From the NCBI GenBank assembly GCA_903828665.1, contig CAIKMZ010000093.1, forward strand, positions 1 to 34,481: DNA of 34,481 bases, written 5' to 3'. The position numbers and the translations under genes were made by a program. Shown piece after piece: positions 17,304-25,788 of the stretch; position 1 is the stretch's first letter, and every line of letters begins with the position of its first letter. This DNA comes from an uncultured beta proteobacterium (lineage in GTDB: Bacteria; Pseudomonadota; Gammaproteobacteria; Burkholderiales; Burkholderiaceae_C). The notes beneath the pieces were generated by a model. That model saw nothing but the letters and a program-made list of their open reading frames with translations. It did not search any database and was not told the DNA's origin.

Positions 17304-18095
17304 ATGTCCACCACATCCCTTCCGACCATCGACAGCACACCCGCAGCCGCCAGCGCAGCCACGTCGCCGACCCCATCATTCAGTCCGCTTTATCAGCAGA
17401 TCAAGGGTTTGATCCTGAACGGCCTGCGACTTGGTGAATGGAAACCCGGCGAAGTGATTCCCAGCGAGATGGATCTCGCGACGCGCTTTCATGTCAGCCA
17501 GGGCACTGTGCGCAAGGCGATCGACGAACTGGCTGCGGAGAACCTGCTGGTGCGCCGTCAGGGCAAGGGCACTTTCGTCGCCACCCATGCGGAACAGCAG
17601 GTGCAGTTCCGCTTCCTGAAATTGGTGCCCGACTGCGGAACGCCGGGCAGCGAGGGCCCGGCCCAGCGCGACATCATCGAGTGCCGGCGCACGCGCGCCA
17701 GCGTGGACGTGGCGCGCGCACTGGCGCTGCGGTCCGGCGATGCCGTGCTACAGGTGCGCCGGGTCCTGAGCTTTCTCGGCGTCCCGACCATCGTGGAAGA
17801 CATCTGGTTGCCTGCCGCCGCGTTCAAGGGACTGACTGCTGAGCGACTGGCCAATTACCAGGGCCCGACCTACGCCCTGTTCGAGACCGAGTTCAATGTG
17901 CGCATGGTTCGCGCCGATGAAAAAATACGCGCCGAGCCCGCCAGGAACGGACGCGATCAACTGCTCAAAGTCGCGCCAGGCACACCTTTGCTCAGCGTCG
18001 AGCGCATCGCCTACACCTACGAAGACGTCCCCATGGAACTGCGCCGCGCGTTCTATCGGACCGACACACACTATTACCACAACAAGCTGAACTGA
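17304..18095 (+). CDS. GntR family (HutC/UTRA type) transcriptional regulator
   Basis: A 263-residue regulator. After a Ser/Thr/Ala/Pro-rich leader (1-25) comes the GntR winged helix at about 28-95 (SPLYQQIKGLILNGLRLGEW, GEVIPSEMDLATRFHVSQGT, VRKAIDELAAENLLVRRQGK, GTFVATH). A UTRA ligand-binding domain follows (about 108-255: CRRTRASVDVARALALRSGD, VEDIWLPAAAFKGL, LLSVERIAYTYEDVPMELRR, ending FYRTDTHYYHNKLN). HutC-type regulators respond to small metabolites such as organic acids. It sits between divergent mdh and the sdhCDAB-sdhE-gltA genes, which suggests control of the TCA cycle; autoregulation is suggested by the palindrome just upstream. The ligand cannot be read from the sequence. Confidence 0.93.
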   Translation: MSTTSLPTIDSTPAAASAATSPTPSFSPLYQQIKGLILNGLRLGEWKPGEVIPSEMDLATRFHVSQGTVRKAIDELAAENLLVRRQGKGTFVATHAEQQVQFRFLKLVPDCGTPGSEGPAQRDIIECRRTRASVDVARALALRSGDAVLQVRRVLSFLGVPTIVEDIWLPAAAFKGLTAERLANYQGPTYALFETEFNVRMVRADEKIRAEPARNGRDQLLKVAPGTPLLSVERIAYTYEDVPMELRRAFYRTDTHYYHNKLN

Positions 18096-18118
18096 GCGCG
18101 CGACGACTCCTAATCTCG

Positions 18119-18143
18119 AGACAAACTTCTCAGGTATTTGTCT
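18119..18143. repeat. Inverted repeat AGACAAA-N11-TTTGTCT upstream of sdhC
   Basis: Seven-base arms at 18119-18125 and 18137-18143 are exact inverses separated by 11 bases. The right arm overlaps by three bases the dyad TCTTGGGTCAAGA. It could be a second operator, an alternative site for the same regulator, or a hairpin after the regulator gene (24 bases past its stop); no T-run follows. Confidence 0.35.
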
Positions 18144-18153
18144 TGGGTCAAGA
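18141..18153. promoter_or_regulatory. Dyad TCTTG-GGT-CAAGA before sdhC, possible GntR operator
   Basis: A perfect 5+5 dyad with a 3-base centre, 84 bases upstream of the sdhC ATG. A TAGAAT box (18171-18176) downstream would make a -10 with its -35 region overlapping the dyad, so a bound regulator would affect RNA polymerase. Resemblance to TCTTATATAAGA beside the GntR gene supports a shared regulator. Confidence 0.42.
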
Positions 18154-18236
18154 TTGACGCTCTACTGCAATAGAATTTGGGTATTGGCATTTCTTGCCGG
18201 TTCCGCAGCAGTCACTCACACCACAGAAAGCCAAGC

Positions 18237-18683
18237 ATGTCCGAGTTAGCGCCCGGCGCAGCGAAAAAGCGCCCCGAATTCCGCAACATCAACGCCTTCA
18301 AGGATCTTCCCGGATACCGCTGGCCTCTTGCCTCCCTGGTATCGGGTATGCACCGCATCAGCGGGGCCATCCTGTTCTTCCTGATGCCGTTCATCGTCTG
18401 GATGTTCGACAGTTCGATTTCATCCGAGATATCGTTCGCCAAGTTCAAGGCTGCCTTCAATATCGGCATGCTGGGCGTGCCCGGCGTCATCTGGAAATTG
18501 ATCGCCCTGGCGCTGATCTGGGCCTATCTGCAGCACTTTATCGCCGGCCTGCGCCACCTCTGGATGGACACCCATCATGACGCCACGAGCAAGGAGTTCG
18601 GCCGATCCAGCGCCGCCTTCACGCTGGCTGCGAGCATCGGCCTGACGCTGCTGCTGGGTGCCAGGCTGTTTGGCCTCTATTAG
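18237..18683 (+). CDS. sdhC: Succinate dehydrogenase cytochrome b556 subunit
   Basis: A 148-residue membrane anchor of respiratory complex II. Three membrane helices lie at about 40-57, 83-105 and 126-146. The family motif SGMHRISG is at 37-43 and FIAGLRHLWMD at 101-111, with His107 the likely haem b ligand. The ATG at 18237 (MSELAPGAAKKRP) is taken over a start 60 bases earlier, which would add residues without family likeness. It begins the sdhCDAB operon, and the protein with SdhD binds haem and ubiquinone and anchors SdhAB. Confidence 0.95.
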   Translation: MSELAPGAAKKRPEFRNINAFKDLPGYRWPLASLVSGMHRISGAILFFLMPFIVWMFDSSISSEISFAKFKAAFNIGMLGVPGVIWKLIALALIWAYLQHFIAGLRHLWMDTHHDATSKEFGRSSAAFTLAASIGLTLLLGARLFGLY

Positions 18684-18736
18684 CAACCTCTCCGCCAGGA
18701 CCCCGGTTCTGCCACAAACTTTTCAGGAGACCTAAC

Positions 18737-19102
18737 ATGTCTGTCAATTACGGCGCCAAGCGCATTGTTGTCGGCGCCCATTACGGCTTGCGTGACTGGC
18801 TCGGCCAGCGCGTCACCGCCACACTGATGGCACTTTTTACCGTGCTGATTCTGGGCCGGTTCATCTTCAGCACCGGTCCGTTCGGATACGAGCAATGGGC
18901 CGGTATCTTTTCGTCGCAATGGATGAAGGCCCTGACTTTCACGGTCATCGTCGCCCTGCTCTACCACGTCTGGATCGGCATGCGCGACATCTGGATGGAT
19001 TACATCAAGCCAGTCTGGCTGCGCCTGTCGCTGCACGTCTTCACGCTGGTCTGGCTGCTCAGTTGCGCTGGCTGGAGCATCCAGGTCCTGTGGCGTCTGT
19101 AA
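18737..19102 (+). CDS. sdhD: Succinate dehydrogenase hydrophobic membrane anchor subunit
   Basis: A 121-residue anchor with three membrane helices (about 25-45, 66-84 and 97-117). It carries the SdhD features GLRDWLGQRVTA and YHVWIGMRDIWMDYI, where His77 is the likely haem ligand and Asp88-Tyr89 correspond to the quinone-site Asp-Tyr of E. coli SdhD. A strong AGGAG site precedes the ATG. It lies 53 bases after sdhC and 55 before sdhA. Confidence 0.95.
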   Translation: MSVNYGAKRIVVGAHYGLRDWLGQRVTATLMALFTVLILGRFIFSTGPFGYEQWAGIFSSQWMKALTFTVIVALLYHVWIGMRDIWMDYIKPVWLRLSLHVFTLVWLLSCAGWSIQVLWRL

Positions 19103-19157
19103 CCCGTTACTTTCGAGCCGCCTGCGGCCAGATTCAAATGCAAAGAACCACTCAACC

Positions 19158-20954
19158 ATGATCGCCACATCCAAACTTCCCAAGCGCAAATTCGACGTCG
19201 TCATCGTCGGTGCCGGCGGCTCCGGCATGCGCGCTTCGCTGCAGCTCGCCCGCGCCGGCCTCAACGTGGCCGTACTGTCCAAGGTCTTCCCGACGCGCTC
19301 CCACACGGTCGCGGCACAAGGCGGCATTGGTGCGTCGCTGGGCAACATGTCAGAGGACAACTGGCACTATCACTTCTACGACACGGTCAAGGGTTCCGAC
19401 TGGCTCGGCGACCAGGATGCCATCGAATACATGTGCCGCGAAGCGCCCAAAGTGGTCTATGACCTGGAGCACATGGGCATGCCATTCGACCGCAACCCGG
19501 ACGGCACGATCTACCAGCGCCCGTTTGGCGGCCACACCGCCAACTACGGCGAAAAGCCGGTGCAACGCGCATGCGCGGCGGCCGACCGCACCGGACACGC
19601 CATGCTGCACACCCTGTACCAGCAGAACGTCAAGGAAAGGACCAGCTTCTTTGTCGAGTGGCTGGCCATGGACTTGATCCGCGACGCCGATGGCGACGTG
19701 GTGGGCGTCACCGCGCTGGAAATGGAAACCGGCGATGTGCATATCTTCGAAGCCAAGACCACTTTGCTGGCCACCGGTGGCGCGGGACGAATTTTCGCGG
19801 CCTCCACCAACGCCTTCATCAACACGGGCGATGGTTTGGGCATGGCGGCACGCGCCGGCGTGCCCTTGGAGGACATGGAGTTCTGGCAGTTCCATCCGAC
19901 CGGCGTGCATGGCGCCGGCGTGCTGCTGACCGAAGGCTGCCGTGGCGAAGGCGCGATCCTGCGCAACAGCAACGGCGAACGCTTCATGGAGCGCTATGCG
20001 CCCGCCTACAAGGATCTGGCCCCGCGCGATTACGTCTCGCGCTGCATGGACCAGGAAATCAAGGAGGGCCGCGGCTGCGGACCGAACAAGGACTACATCA
20101 ACCTCGACATGACTCACCTCGGCACAGAGACCATCATGAAGCGCCTGCCGTCGGTCTTCGAGATCGGTCACAACTTCGCCAATGTCGACATCACCCGGGA
20201 GCCGATCCCGGTCGTGCCGACGATTCACTACCAGATGGGCGGCATTCCGACCAACATCCATGGCCAGGTGGTGACCCAGAACGCACGCAACGAAAGTGAG
20301 ATCGTCAACGGTCTTTACGCGGTCGGCGAATGCGCCTGCGTCAGCGTCCACGGCGCCAACCGCTTGGGCACCAATTCCCTGCTGGACCTGCTGGTGTTCG
20401 GCCGTGCCGCCGGCAACCACATCGTCGAATTCAACAAGAGCAACCCGGTGCACAAGCCGCTGCCGGCCGACGCCGCCAACGCCACGCTGGCACGCATCGA
20501 GCGCCTGGACAATGCCAACGGCGGCGAATATTCGCAGGACGTGGCCAACGACATCCGCAGCACCATGCAGCAACATGCGGGCGTATTCCGCACGCAGACC
20601 AGCATGGATCAGGGCGTCGTCAAGATTGCCGCCTTGCGCGAGCGCGTCAAGGCGATCGGCCTGAAGGACAAGTCCAAGATCTTCAACACGGCGCGCATCG
20701 AGGCGCTGGAAGTCGAGAACCTGATTGAAGTGGCGCAAGCCACAATCGTCTCGGCTGCCGCGCGCCACGAAAGCCGCGGCGCGCATTCGGTTGACGACTA
20801 TGCGGACAGCGCCGAGCACCCGAACGGCCGCAACGATACCGAATGGCACAAACACACGCTCTGGTACAGCGAAGGCAGCCGCCTGTCCTACAAGCCGGTC
20901 CAGATGAAGCCCCTGAGTGTCGAATCGGTGCCGCTCACCGTGCGCAGCTTTTAA
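19158..20954 (+). CDS. sdhA: Succinate dehydrogenase flavoprotein subunit
   Basis: A 598-residue catalytic subunit of complex II that oxidises succinate to fumarate. The FAD dinucleotide loop GAGGSGM is at 18-24; the covalent FAD attachment His49 is in RSHTVAAQGGIGASLGN. Active-site segments QFHPTGVHGAGVLLTEGCRG, REPIPVVPTIHYQMGGIPTN and GANRLGTNSLLDL are all intact, and the C-terminus has RHESRGAH and EWHKHTLWY. Length is normal. sdhB starts 10 bases downstream, and the FAD-insertion factor sdhE follows sdhB. Confidence 0.98.
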   Translation: MIATSKLPKRKFDVVIVGAGGSGMRASLQLARAGLNVAVLSKVFPTRSHTVAAQGGIGASLGNMSEDNWHYHFYDTVKGSDWLGDQDAIEYMCREAPKVVYDLEHMGMPFDRNPDGTIYQRPFGGHTANYGEKPVQRACAAADRTGHAMLHTLYQQNVKERTSFFVEWLAMDLIRDADGDVVGVTALEMETGDVHIFEAKTTLLATGGAGRIFAASTNAFINTGDGLGMAARAGVPLEDMEFWQFHPTGVHGAGVLLTEGCRGEGAILRNSNGERFMERYAPAYKDLAPRDYVSRCMDQEIKEGRGCGPNKDYINLDMTHLGTETIMKRLPSVFEIGHNFANVDITREPIPVVPTIHYQMGGIPTNIHGQVVTQNARNESEIVNGLYAVGECACVSVHGANRLGTNSLLDLLVFGRAAGNHIVEFNKSNPVHKPLPADAANATLARIERLDNANGGEYSQDVANDIRSTMQQHAGVFRTQTSMDQGVVKIAALRERVKAIGLKDKSKIFNTARIEALEVENLIEVAQATIVSAAARHESRGAHSVDDYADSAEHPNGRNDTEWHKHTLWYSEGSRLSYKPVQMKPLSVESVPLTVRSF

Positions 20955-20964
20955 CGAGAACACC

Positions 20965-21669
20965 ATGTCCAAACGCACATTCCAGATCTACCGCTACGAT
21001 CCCGACGCCGACGCCAAGCCCTACATGCAGACCATCGAGATCGAGCTCGACGGCAGCGAACGCATGCTGCTTGACGCCTTGCTCAAGCTCAAGACCCAGG
21101 ACCCCAGCATCAGTTTCCGCAAGTCGTGTCGCGAAGGCGTCTGCGGCTCGGACGCGATGAACATCAACGGCAAGAACGGACTGGCCTGCCTGACCAACAT
21201 GCGCACGCTGACCGGCACGATTGTCCTCAAGCCCCTGCCTGGGCTGCCGGTCGTGCGCGACCTGATCGTCGACATGACGCAGTTCTTCAAGCAGTACAAC
21301 TCGATCAAGCCCTACTTGATCAACAACACGGTACCGCCCGAAAGGGAGCGCCTGCAAAGCCCGCAGGAGCGCGAGGAGCTCAACGGCTTGTACGAGTGCA
21401 TCCTGTGCGCCAGTTGCTCCACATCCTGTCCCAGTTTCTGGTGGAATCCCGACAAGTTCGTTGGCCCGGCCGGCTTGTTGCAAGCCTACCGGTTTCTGGC
21501 CGACAGCCGCGACGAAGCGACGGCCGAGCGCCTGGATAATCTGCAGGACCCGTACCGGCTGTTCCGCTGCCACACGATCATGAATTGTGTCGACGTCTGT
21601 CCGAAAGGGCTCAATCCAACCAAGGCAATTGGAAAGATCAAGGAAATGATGGTTTCGAGTACGGTTTGA
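20965..21669 (+). CDS. sdhB: Succinate dehydrogenase iron-sulfur subunit
   Basis: A 234-residue electron-transfer subunit. [2Fe-2S] ligands are Cys55, Cys60, Asp63 and Cys75, the same pattern as E. coli SdhB. The C-terminal ferredoxin domain has Cys145, Cys148, Cys151 and Cys212 for [4Fe-4S] and Cys155, Cys202 and Cys208 for [3Fe-4S]. It carries electrons from FAD to the quinone in SdhCD. The ATG at 20965 (MSKRTFQIYRYDPD) is chosen; an upstream in-frame ATG lies inside sdhA and gives a non-family extension. Confidence 0.98.
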   Translation: MSKRTFQIYRYDPDADAKPYMQTIEIELDGSERMLLDALLKLKTQDPSISFRKSCREGVCGSDAMNINGKNGLACLTNMRTLTGTIVLKPLPGLPVVRDLIVDMTQFFKQYNSIKPYLINNTVPPERERLQSPQEREELNGLYECILCASCSTSCPSFWWNPDKFVGPAGLLQAYRFLADSRDEATAERLDNLQDPYRLFRCHTIMNCVDVCPKGLNPTKAIGKIKEMMVSSTV

Positions 21670-21691
21670 TCAATACCCAAGCCTTCACGTT

Positions 21692-21976
21692 ATGGTAAAA
21701 AGTCAGGAGTTGATCGACGCAAGAACGCTGAGCAAGTTGAAGTGGCGCTGTCGGCGTGGTCTGCTAGAGAACGATATCTTCATCGATCGGTTCTTCCGGC
21801 GTTTTGAAACCACCCTGACTATCCGTCAGTCGCAAGGTCTCAGCGCCTTGATGGATCTGAGCGACCACGATCTGCTGGATCTGCACCTGGCACGCAAGTC
21901 CTTGGCGCAGGTCGATGTCGATCTGGACCGGGATGATGTACGTGAAGTATTGTGTATGTTGAGAAAAACTCCTTGA
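21692..21976 (+). CDS. sdhE: FAD assembly factor SdhE (succinate dehydrogenase assembly factor 2)
   Basis: A 94-residue small helical protein that helps attach FAD covalently to SdhA. The hallmark [14 protein letters not shown] at about 22-35 corresponds to the conserved RGxxE motif of the SdhE/YgfY/Sdh5 family, followed by the bundle [20 protein letters not shown]. It lies 22 bases after sdhB and 10 bases before gltA, so it is surely part of the same transcript. Confidence 0.93.
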   Translation: MVKSQELIDARTLSKLKWRCRRGLLENDIFIDRFFRRFETTLTIRQSQGLSALMDLSDHDLLDLHLARKSLAQVDVDLDRDDVREVLCMLRKTP

Positions 21977-21986
21977 AAGGCGAGAA

Positions 21987-23297
21987 ATGAAACTATCTGA
22001 CAACAAAGCCACCCTGTCATTCAGCAACGGCAGCCCCAGCATGGATCTGCCGGTCTATCAGGGCAGTGTCGGCCCGGATGTGATCGACATCCGCAAGTTG
22101 TATGGCCAAACCGGCATGTTCACCTACGATCCGGGCTTTTTGTCCACAGCATCGTGCCAGTCCGCCATCACCTACATTGACGGTGACAAAGGCGAGTTGC
22201 TGTACCGCGGTTACCCGATCGAGCAACTGGCAACCAATTGCGACTTCCTGGAAACCTGCCATTTGCTGCTGTACGGAAACCTGCCGAACGCCGCTGCCAA
22301 GGCCGATTTCACCAAGCGCGTGACCAACCACACAATGGTCAACGAACAGATGCAATTCTTCCTGCGCGGCTTCCGCCGGGATGCGCATCCGATGGCCATC
22401 ATGACCGGCCTGGTCGGCGCCCTGTCGGCCTTCTACCACGACAGCACGGACATCAACAATCCGGAGCACCGCGAAGTGGCTGCCCTGCGCCTGATCGCCA
22501 AGATGCCGACGCTGGTTGCCATGGCCTACAAGTACAGCATGGGCCAGCCCTACATGTACCCCAAAAACGACCTGAGCTATGCCGGCAACTTCCTGCACAT
22601 GATGTTTGCCACGCCGTGCGAAGAGTACAAGGTCAACCCGGTGATCGAACGCGCGCTTGATCGTATCTTCATCCTGCATGCCGACCACGAACAAAACGCT
22701 TCGACTTCCACGGTGCGTCTGTGCGGCAGCTCCGGCACGAACCCGTTCGCGGCAATTGCTGCCGGCGTGGCCTGCCTGTGGGGCCCGGCACACGGCGGCG
22801 CCAATGAAGCCTGTCTGAACATGCTCGAAGAGATTCAGGCCAGCGGCGGCATTGCCAAGGTCGGCCATTTCATGGAACAGGTCAAGGACAAGAATTCCGG
22901 CGTCAAACTGATGGGATTCGGTCACCGCGTCTACAAAAACTACGACCCGCGCGCCAAACTGATGCAGGAAACCTGCCGGGAAGTTCTGGCCGAACTCGGC
23001 CTCGAAAACGACCCGCTGTTCAAGCTGTCCATGGCCCTGGAAAAGATCGCCCTGGAAGACGAATACTTCGTCTCGCGTAAGCTCTACCCGAACGTCGACT
23101 TCTACTCGGGTATCGTGCAGCGCGCCATCGGCATTCCGGTCAACATGTTCACCGGTGTCTTCGCGCTGGCCCGCACGGTGGGCTGGATCGCCCAGCTCAA
23201 CGAAATGATCAGTGATCCCGAGTACAAGATTGGCCGTCCGCGCCAGTTGTTCACGGGTTCTGTCAAGCGCGACGTCCTGCCGATCGCCAAACGCTGA
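21987..23297 (+). CDS. gltA: Citrate synthase (type II, hexameric kind)
   Basis: A 436-residue enzyme that condenses oxaloacetate and acetyl-CoA, opening the TCA cycle. The family active-site blocks are clear: [15 protein letters not shown], a Gly/Ala stretch with [16 protein letters not shown], and [17 protein letters not shown]. The catalytic His residues lie in the HGG and GFGHRVY segments, and the Asp in the later DVDFYSG strand. The long N-terminal domain is that of NADH-sensitive Gram-negative enzymes. A GGCGAGAA site precedes the ATG. It is the last gene of sdhCDAB-sdhE-gltA, ended by a strong terminator. Confidence 0.98.
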   Translation: MKLSDNKATLSFSNGSPSMDLPVYQGSVGPDVIDIRKLYGQTGMFTYDPGFLSTASCQSAITYIDGDKGELLYRGYPIEQLATNCDFLETCHLLLYGNLPNAAAKADFTKRVTNHTMVNEQMQFFLRGFRRDAHPMAIMTGLVGALSAFYHDSTDINNPEHREVAALRLIAKMPTLVAMAYKYSMGQPYMYPKNDLSYAGNFLHMMFATPCEEYKVNPVIERALDRIFILHADHEQNASTSTVRLCGSSGTNPFAAIAAGVACLWGPAHGGANEACLNMLEEIQASGGIAKVGHFMEQVKDKNSGVKLMGFGHRVYKNYDPRAKLMQETCREVLAELGLENDPLFKLSMALEKIALEDEYFVSRKLYPNVDFYSGIVQRAIGIPVNMFTGVFALARTVGWIAQLNEMISDPEYKIGRPRQLFTGSVKRDVLPIAKR

Positions 23298-23312
23298 TCT
23301 GACGGCATCTGC

Positions 23313-23348
23313 AAAGCCCGCCGGATGGCAGCATCCGGCGGGCTTTTT
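23313..23348 (+). terminator. Rho-independent terminator after gltA
   Basis: AAAGCCCGCCGGATG (23313-23327) pairs exactly with CATCCGGCGGGCTTT (23332-23346), a 15 bp stem with a 4-base loop, followed by a run of T (23344-23348). It closes the sdh-gltA operon 15 bases after the gltA stop. Confidence 0.93.
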
Positions 23349-23417
23349 CATGGCAGCGTCGGGATGGCGCTTGCCGCTTAAAATCCCTGCCTGGCAAGCA
23401 ACAACCATTTGGCCCGC

Positions 23418-24881
23418 ATGAATATCGAAACCCACGGACGCACGCTGTACGACAAACTCTGGGACGAACACGTCGTCCACACAGAGGAAGATGGTACCGC
23501 CCTGCTCTACATCGACCGCCATCTGGTGCATGAGGTCACCAGCCCGCAGGCCTTTGAAGGTCTGCGTCAGACCGGGCGCAAGGTGTGGCGCGTCAGCTCC
23601 ATCGTCGCCACCGCCGACCACAACACACCGACCACTGGCTGGGAGCGGGGCTATGACGGCATCACCGACCCCACCAGCAAAGAGCAGGTCGTGACGCTCG
23701 ACACCAACATGCGGGAATTTGGCTCGGCCGCCTACTTCCCGTTTCTGTCGAAACGTCAGGGCATCGTCCACGTCATCGGCCCCGAGAGCGGCGCCACGCT
23801 GCCCGGCATGACTGTGGTCTGCGGCGATTCGCACACGTCGACCCACGGCGCGTTCGGCGCGCTGGCCCATGGCATCGGCACCAGCGAAGTCGAGCATGTG
23901 ATGGCCACGCAGACCCTGCTGGCCAAGAAGGCCAAGAACATGCTGGTTCGGGTCGATGGCACACTGCAGGCGGGCTGCAGCGGCAAGGACATCGTGCTGG
24001 CCGTAATCGGCAAGATCGGCACTGCCGGCGGCACCGGCTACACCATTGAGTTCGGCGGCTCGGCCATTCGGGCCCTGAGCATGGAAGGTCGCATGACCGT
24101 CTGCAACATGGCGATCGAAGCCGGTGCGCGCGCCGGACTCGTGGCGGTGGACGACAAGACCATCGACTACGTCAAGGGCCGCCCGCTGGCGCCCGGCCAT
24201 GCCGCCGCCAGCGGCGCTGCAGCCACGGTCGAATGGGATCACGCGGTGGCTTACTGGAAAACCCTGCACAGCGATGCCGATGCCCGCTTCGATACCGTGG
24301 TGGAACTGGACGCCGCAAGCATCGTCCCGCAAGTCACCTGGGGCACGTCCCCGGAAATGGTGCTGGGCATCGACAATCGCGTTCCTGATCCGGACAAGGA
24401 GAAAGACGCCAATCGCCGCGGCGCCATCGAGCGCGCACTTGTCTACATGGGGCTGGAACCGGGCAAGGCCCTCGATGACCTGTATGTCGACAAGGTGTTC
24501 ATCGGTTCGTGCACCAACAGCCGGATTGAAGACATGCGCGAGGCCGCCGCCGTGGTGAAGAAATTGGGCCAGAAGGTCGCACGCAACATCAAGCTGGCGA
24601 TGGTCGTGCCCGGTTCCGGGCCGGTCAAGGAGCAGGCCGAGCGCGAAGGCCTGCACGAAATTTTCAAAGCGGCGGGGTTTGAATGGCGCGAACCCGGCTG
24701 TTCGATGTGCCTGGCCATGAACGCCGACCGGCTGGAACCGGGTGAACGCTGCGCTTCCACGAGCAACCGCAACTTCGAAGGACGCCAGGGCGCTGGCGGA
24801 CGCACACACCTGGTCAGCCCCGCCATGGCGGCAGCCGCCGCCATCCACGGCCACTTTGTGGACGTCAGGAAATTTGTTTGA
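23418..24881 (+). CDS. leuC: 3-isopropylmalate dehydratase large subunit
   Basis: A 487-residue [4Fe-4S] isomerase subunit of leucine synthesis, working with LeuD to turn 2-isopropylmalate into 3-isopropylmalate. Family segments include [33 protein letters not shown], and the cluster ligands [15 protein letters not shown] and [10 protein letters not shown]. It is slightly longer than E. coli LeuC (466). The start [15 protein letters not shown] at ATG 23418 fits the family; a TTG nine bases earlier adds only three residues. It starts the leuC-lipoprotein-leuD-leuB group. Confidence 0.97.
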   Translation: MNIETHGRTLYDKLWDEHVVHTEEDGTALLYIDRHLVHEVTSPQAFEGLRQTGRKVWRVSSIVATADHNTPTTGWERGYDGITDPTSKEQVVTLDTNMREFGSAAYFPFLSKRQGIVHVIGPESGATLPGMTVVCGDSHTSTHGAFGALAHGIGTSEVEHVMATQTLLAKKAKNMLVRVDGTLQAGCSGKDIVLAVIGKIGTAGGTGYTIEFGGSAIRALSMEGRMTVCNMAIEAGARAGLVAVDDKTIDYVKGRPLAPGHAAASGAAATVEWDHAVAYWKTLHSDADARFDTVVELDAASIVPQVTWGTSPEMVLGIDNRVPDPDKEKDANRRGAIERALVYMGLEPGKALDDLYVDKVFIGSCTNSRIEDMREAAAVVKKLGQKVARNIKLAMVVPGSGPVKEQAEREGLHEIFKAAGFEWREPGCSMCLAMNADRLEPGERCASTSNRNFEGRQGAGGRTHLVSPAMAAAAAIHGHFVDVRKFV

Positions 24882-24903
24882 ACCGGCTTGCCCGGGAACC
24901 CTT

Positions 24904-25035
24904 ATGAAAACACTTTTGGTTCTAGTCCTCGTGCCCGTCGCCTTCGCGCTGTCGGGCTGCAACACAGTCAAGGGCGTCGGCCAGGATCTGCAGAAGGCCG
25001 GCGAAAAGATCGAAGACGTCGCCAAGAAAAAGTAG
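24904..25035 (+). CDS. Entericidin-like small lipoprotein
   Basis: A 43-residue lipoprotein. Residues 1-18 are a hydrophobic signal ending in lipobox LSGC, with Cys19 the lipidation site; the mature 25 residues ([20 protein letters not shown] followed by VAKKK) form an amphipathic helix typical of entericidin A/B (EcnA/EcnB). It lies 22 bases after leuC and 7 bases before leuD in the same direction, so is cotranscribed with leucine genes. Entericidin proteins were described as an antidote/toxin pair in enterics, but a lone copy in this place is known to me from Burkholderiales generally and its role is unclear. Confidence 0.85.
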   Translation: MKTLLVLVLVPVAFALSGCNTVKGVGQDLQKAGEKIEDVAKKK

Positions 25036-25042
25036 AACACCC

Positions 25043-25693
25043 ATGCAAAAATTCACGCTGCACCAGGGCCTTGTCGCCCCGATGGACCGGGAGAACGTCG
25101 ATACCGACGCGATCATCCCCAAGCAATTCCTCAAGTCCATCCGCAAGACCGGATTCGGCCAGAATCTGTTCGACGAATGGCGCTACCTCGATGCCGGCTT
25201 TCCCGGCCAGGACCCGGCCACGCGCAAGCCCAACCCGGACTTCGTGCTGAATCAGCCGCGCTACCAGGGCGCGTCCATCCTTTTGGCGCGCAAGAACTTT
25301 GGCTGCGGCTCGTCGCGAGAGCACGCGCCATGGGCGCTCGACCAATATGGTTTTCGCGCCATCATTGCCCCGAGCTACGCCGACATCTTCTTCAACAACA
25401 GCTTCAAGAACGGCCTGTTGCCGATCGTCCTGAGCGAAGCGCAGGTCAGCCAGTTGTTCGATGAGGCCGCCGCTTTCCCGGGCTACCGGCTCACGGTCGA
25501 CCTCGAACGCCAGGTCGTCGTGAAACCGGACAGCGCCGAATTGCCGTTCGACGTGCAGGCCTTTCGCAAGTACTGCCTGCTCAACGGCTTTGACGACATC
25601 GGGCTGACCCTGCGCCACGCCGACAAGATCAAGGCCTTTGAGGCGCGGCGTCTGGCTGAGAAGCCGTGGCTTGCTCGCACCCTGATCGGATAA
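25043..25693 (+). CDS. leuD: 3-isopropylmalate dehydratase small subunit
   Basis: A 216-residue swivel-domain partner of LeuC. The family signatures are the N-terminal [29 protein letters not shown] (positions 1-29) and the substrate-specificity loop [22 protein letters not shown] near 92-113. The ATG follows the lipoprotein stop by 7 bases. Length is typical of the proteobacterial LeuD. leuB follows after 95 bases. Confidence 0.97.
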   Translation: MQKFTLHQGLVAPMDRENVDTDAIIPKQFLKSIRKTGFGQNLFDEWRYLDAGFPGQDPATRKPNPDFVLNQPRYQGASILLARKNFGCGSSREHAPWALDQYGFRAIIAPSYADIFFNNSFKNGLLPIVLSEAQVSQLFDEAAAFPGYRLTVDLERQVVVKPDSAELPFDVQAFRKYCLLNGFDDIGLTLRHADKIKAFEARRLAEKPWLARTLIG

Positions 25694-25788
25694 GCCGGTC
25701 GGCCGATTGCGCACCAACGCGATCCGTGGCAGACCGGCCCGCATCGGTTGGGCGGTGTTCAACTGTTTAGAAGCAAATTGGGTTCAAC

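Noticed and set aside
18154..18176. TTGACG and TAGAAT before sdhC as a sigma-70 promoter
   Set aside because: The spacing is only 11 bases, too short for a -35/-10 pair; TAGAAT alone was kept as a possible -10.
19350..20978. 542-codon open frame on the minus strand opposite sdhA
   Set aside because: Antisense to the fully conserved sdhA frame; explained by GC-rich codon usage.
22017..25040. 1007-codon open frame on the minus strand opposite gltA, leuC and the lipoprotein
   Set aside because: It is antisense to three clearly recognised genes and crosses their terminator. High-GC codon bias on the coding strand keeps this antisense frame free of stops; the deduced protein has no family features.
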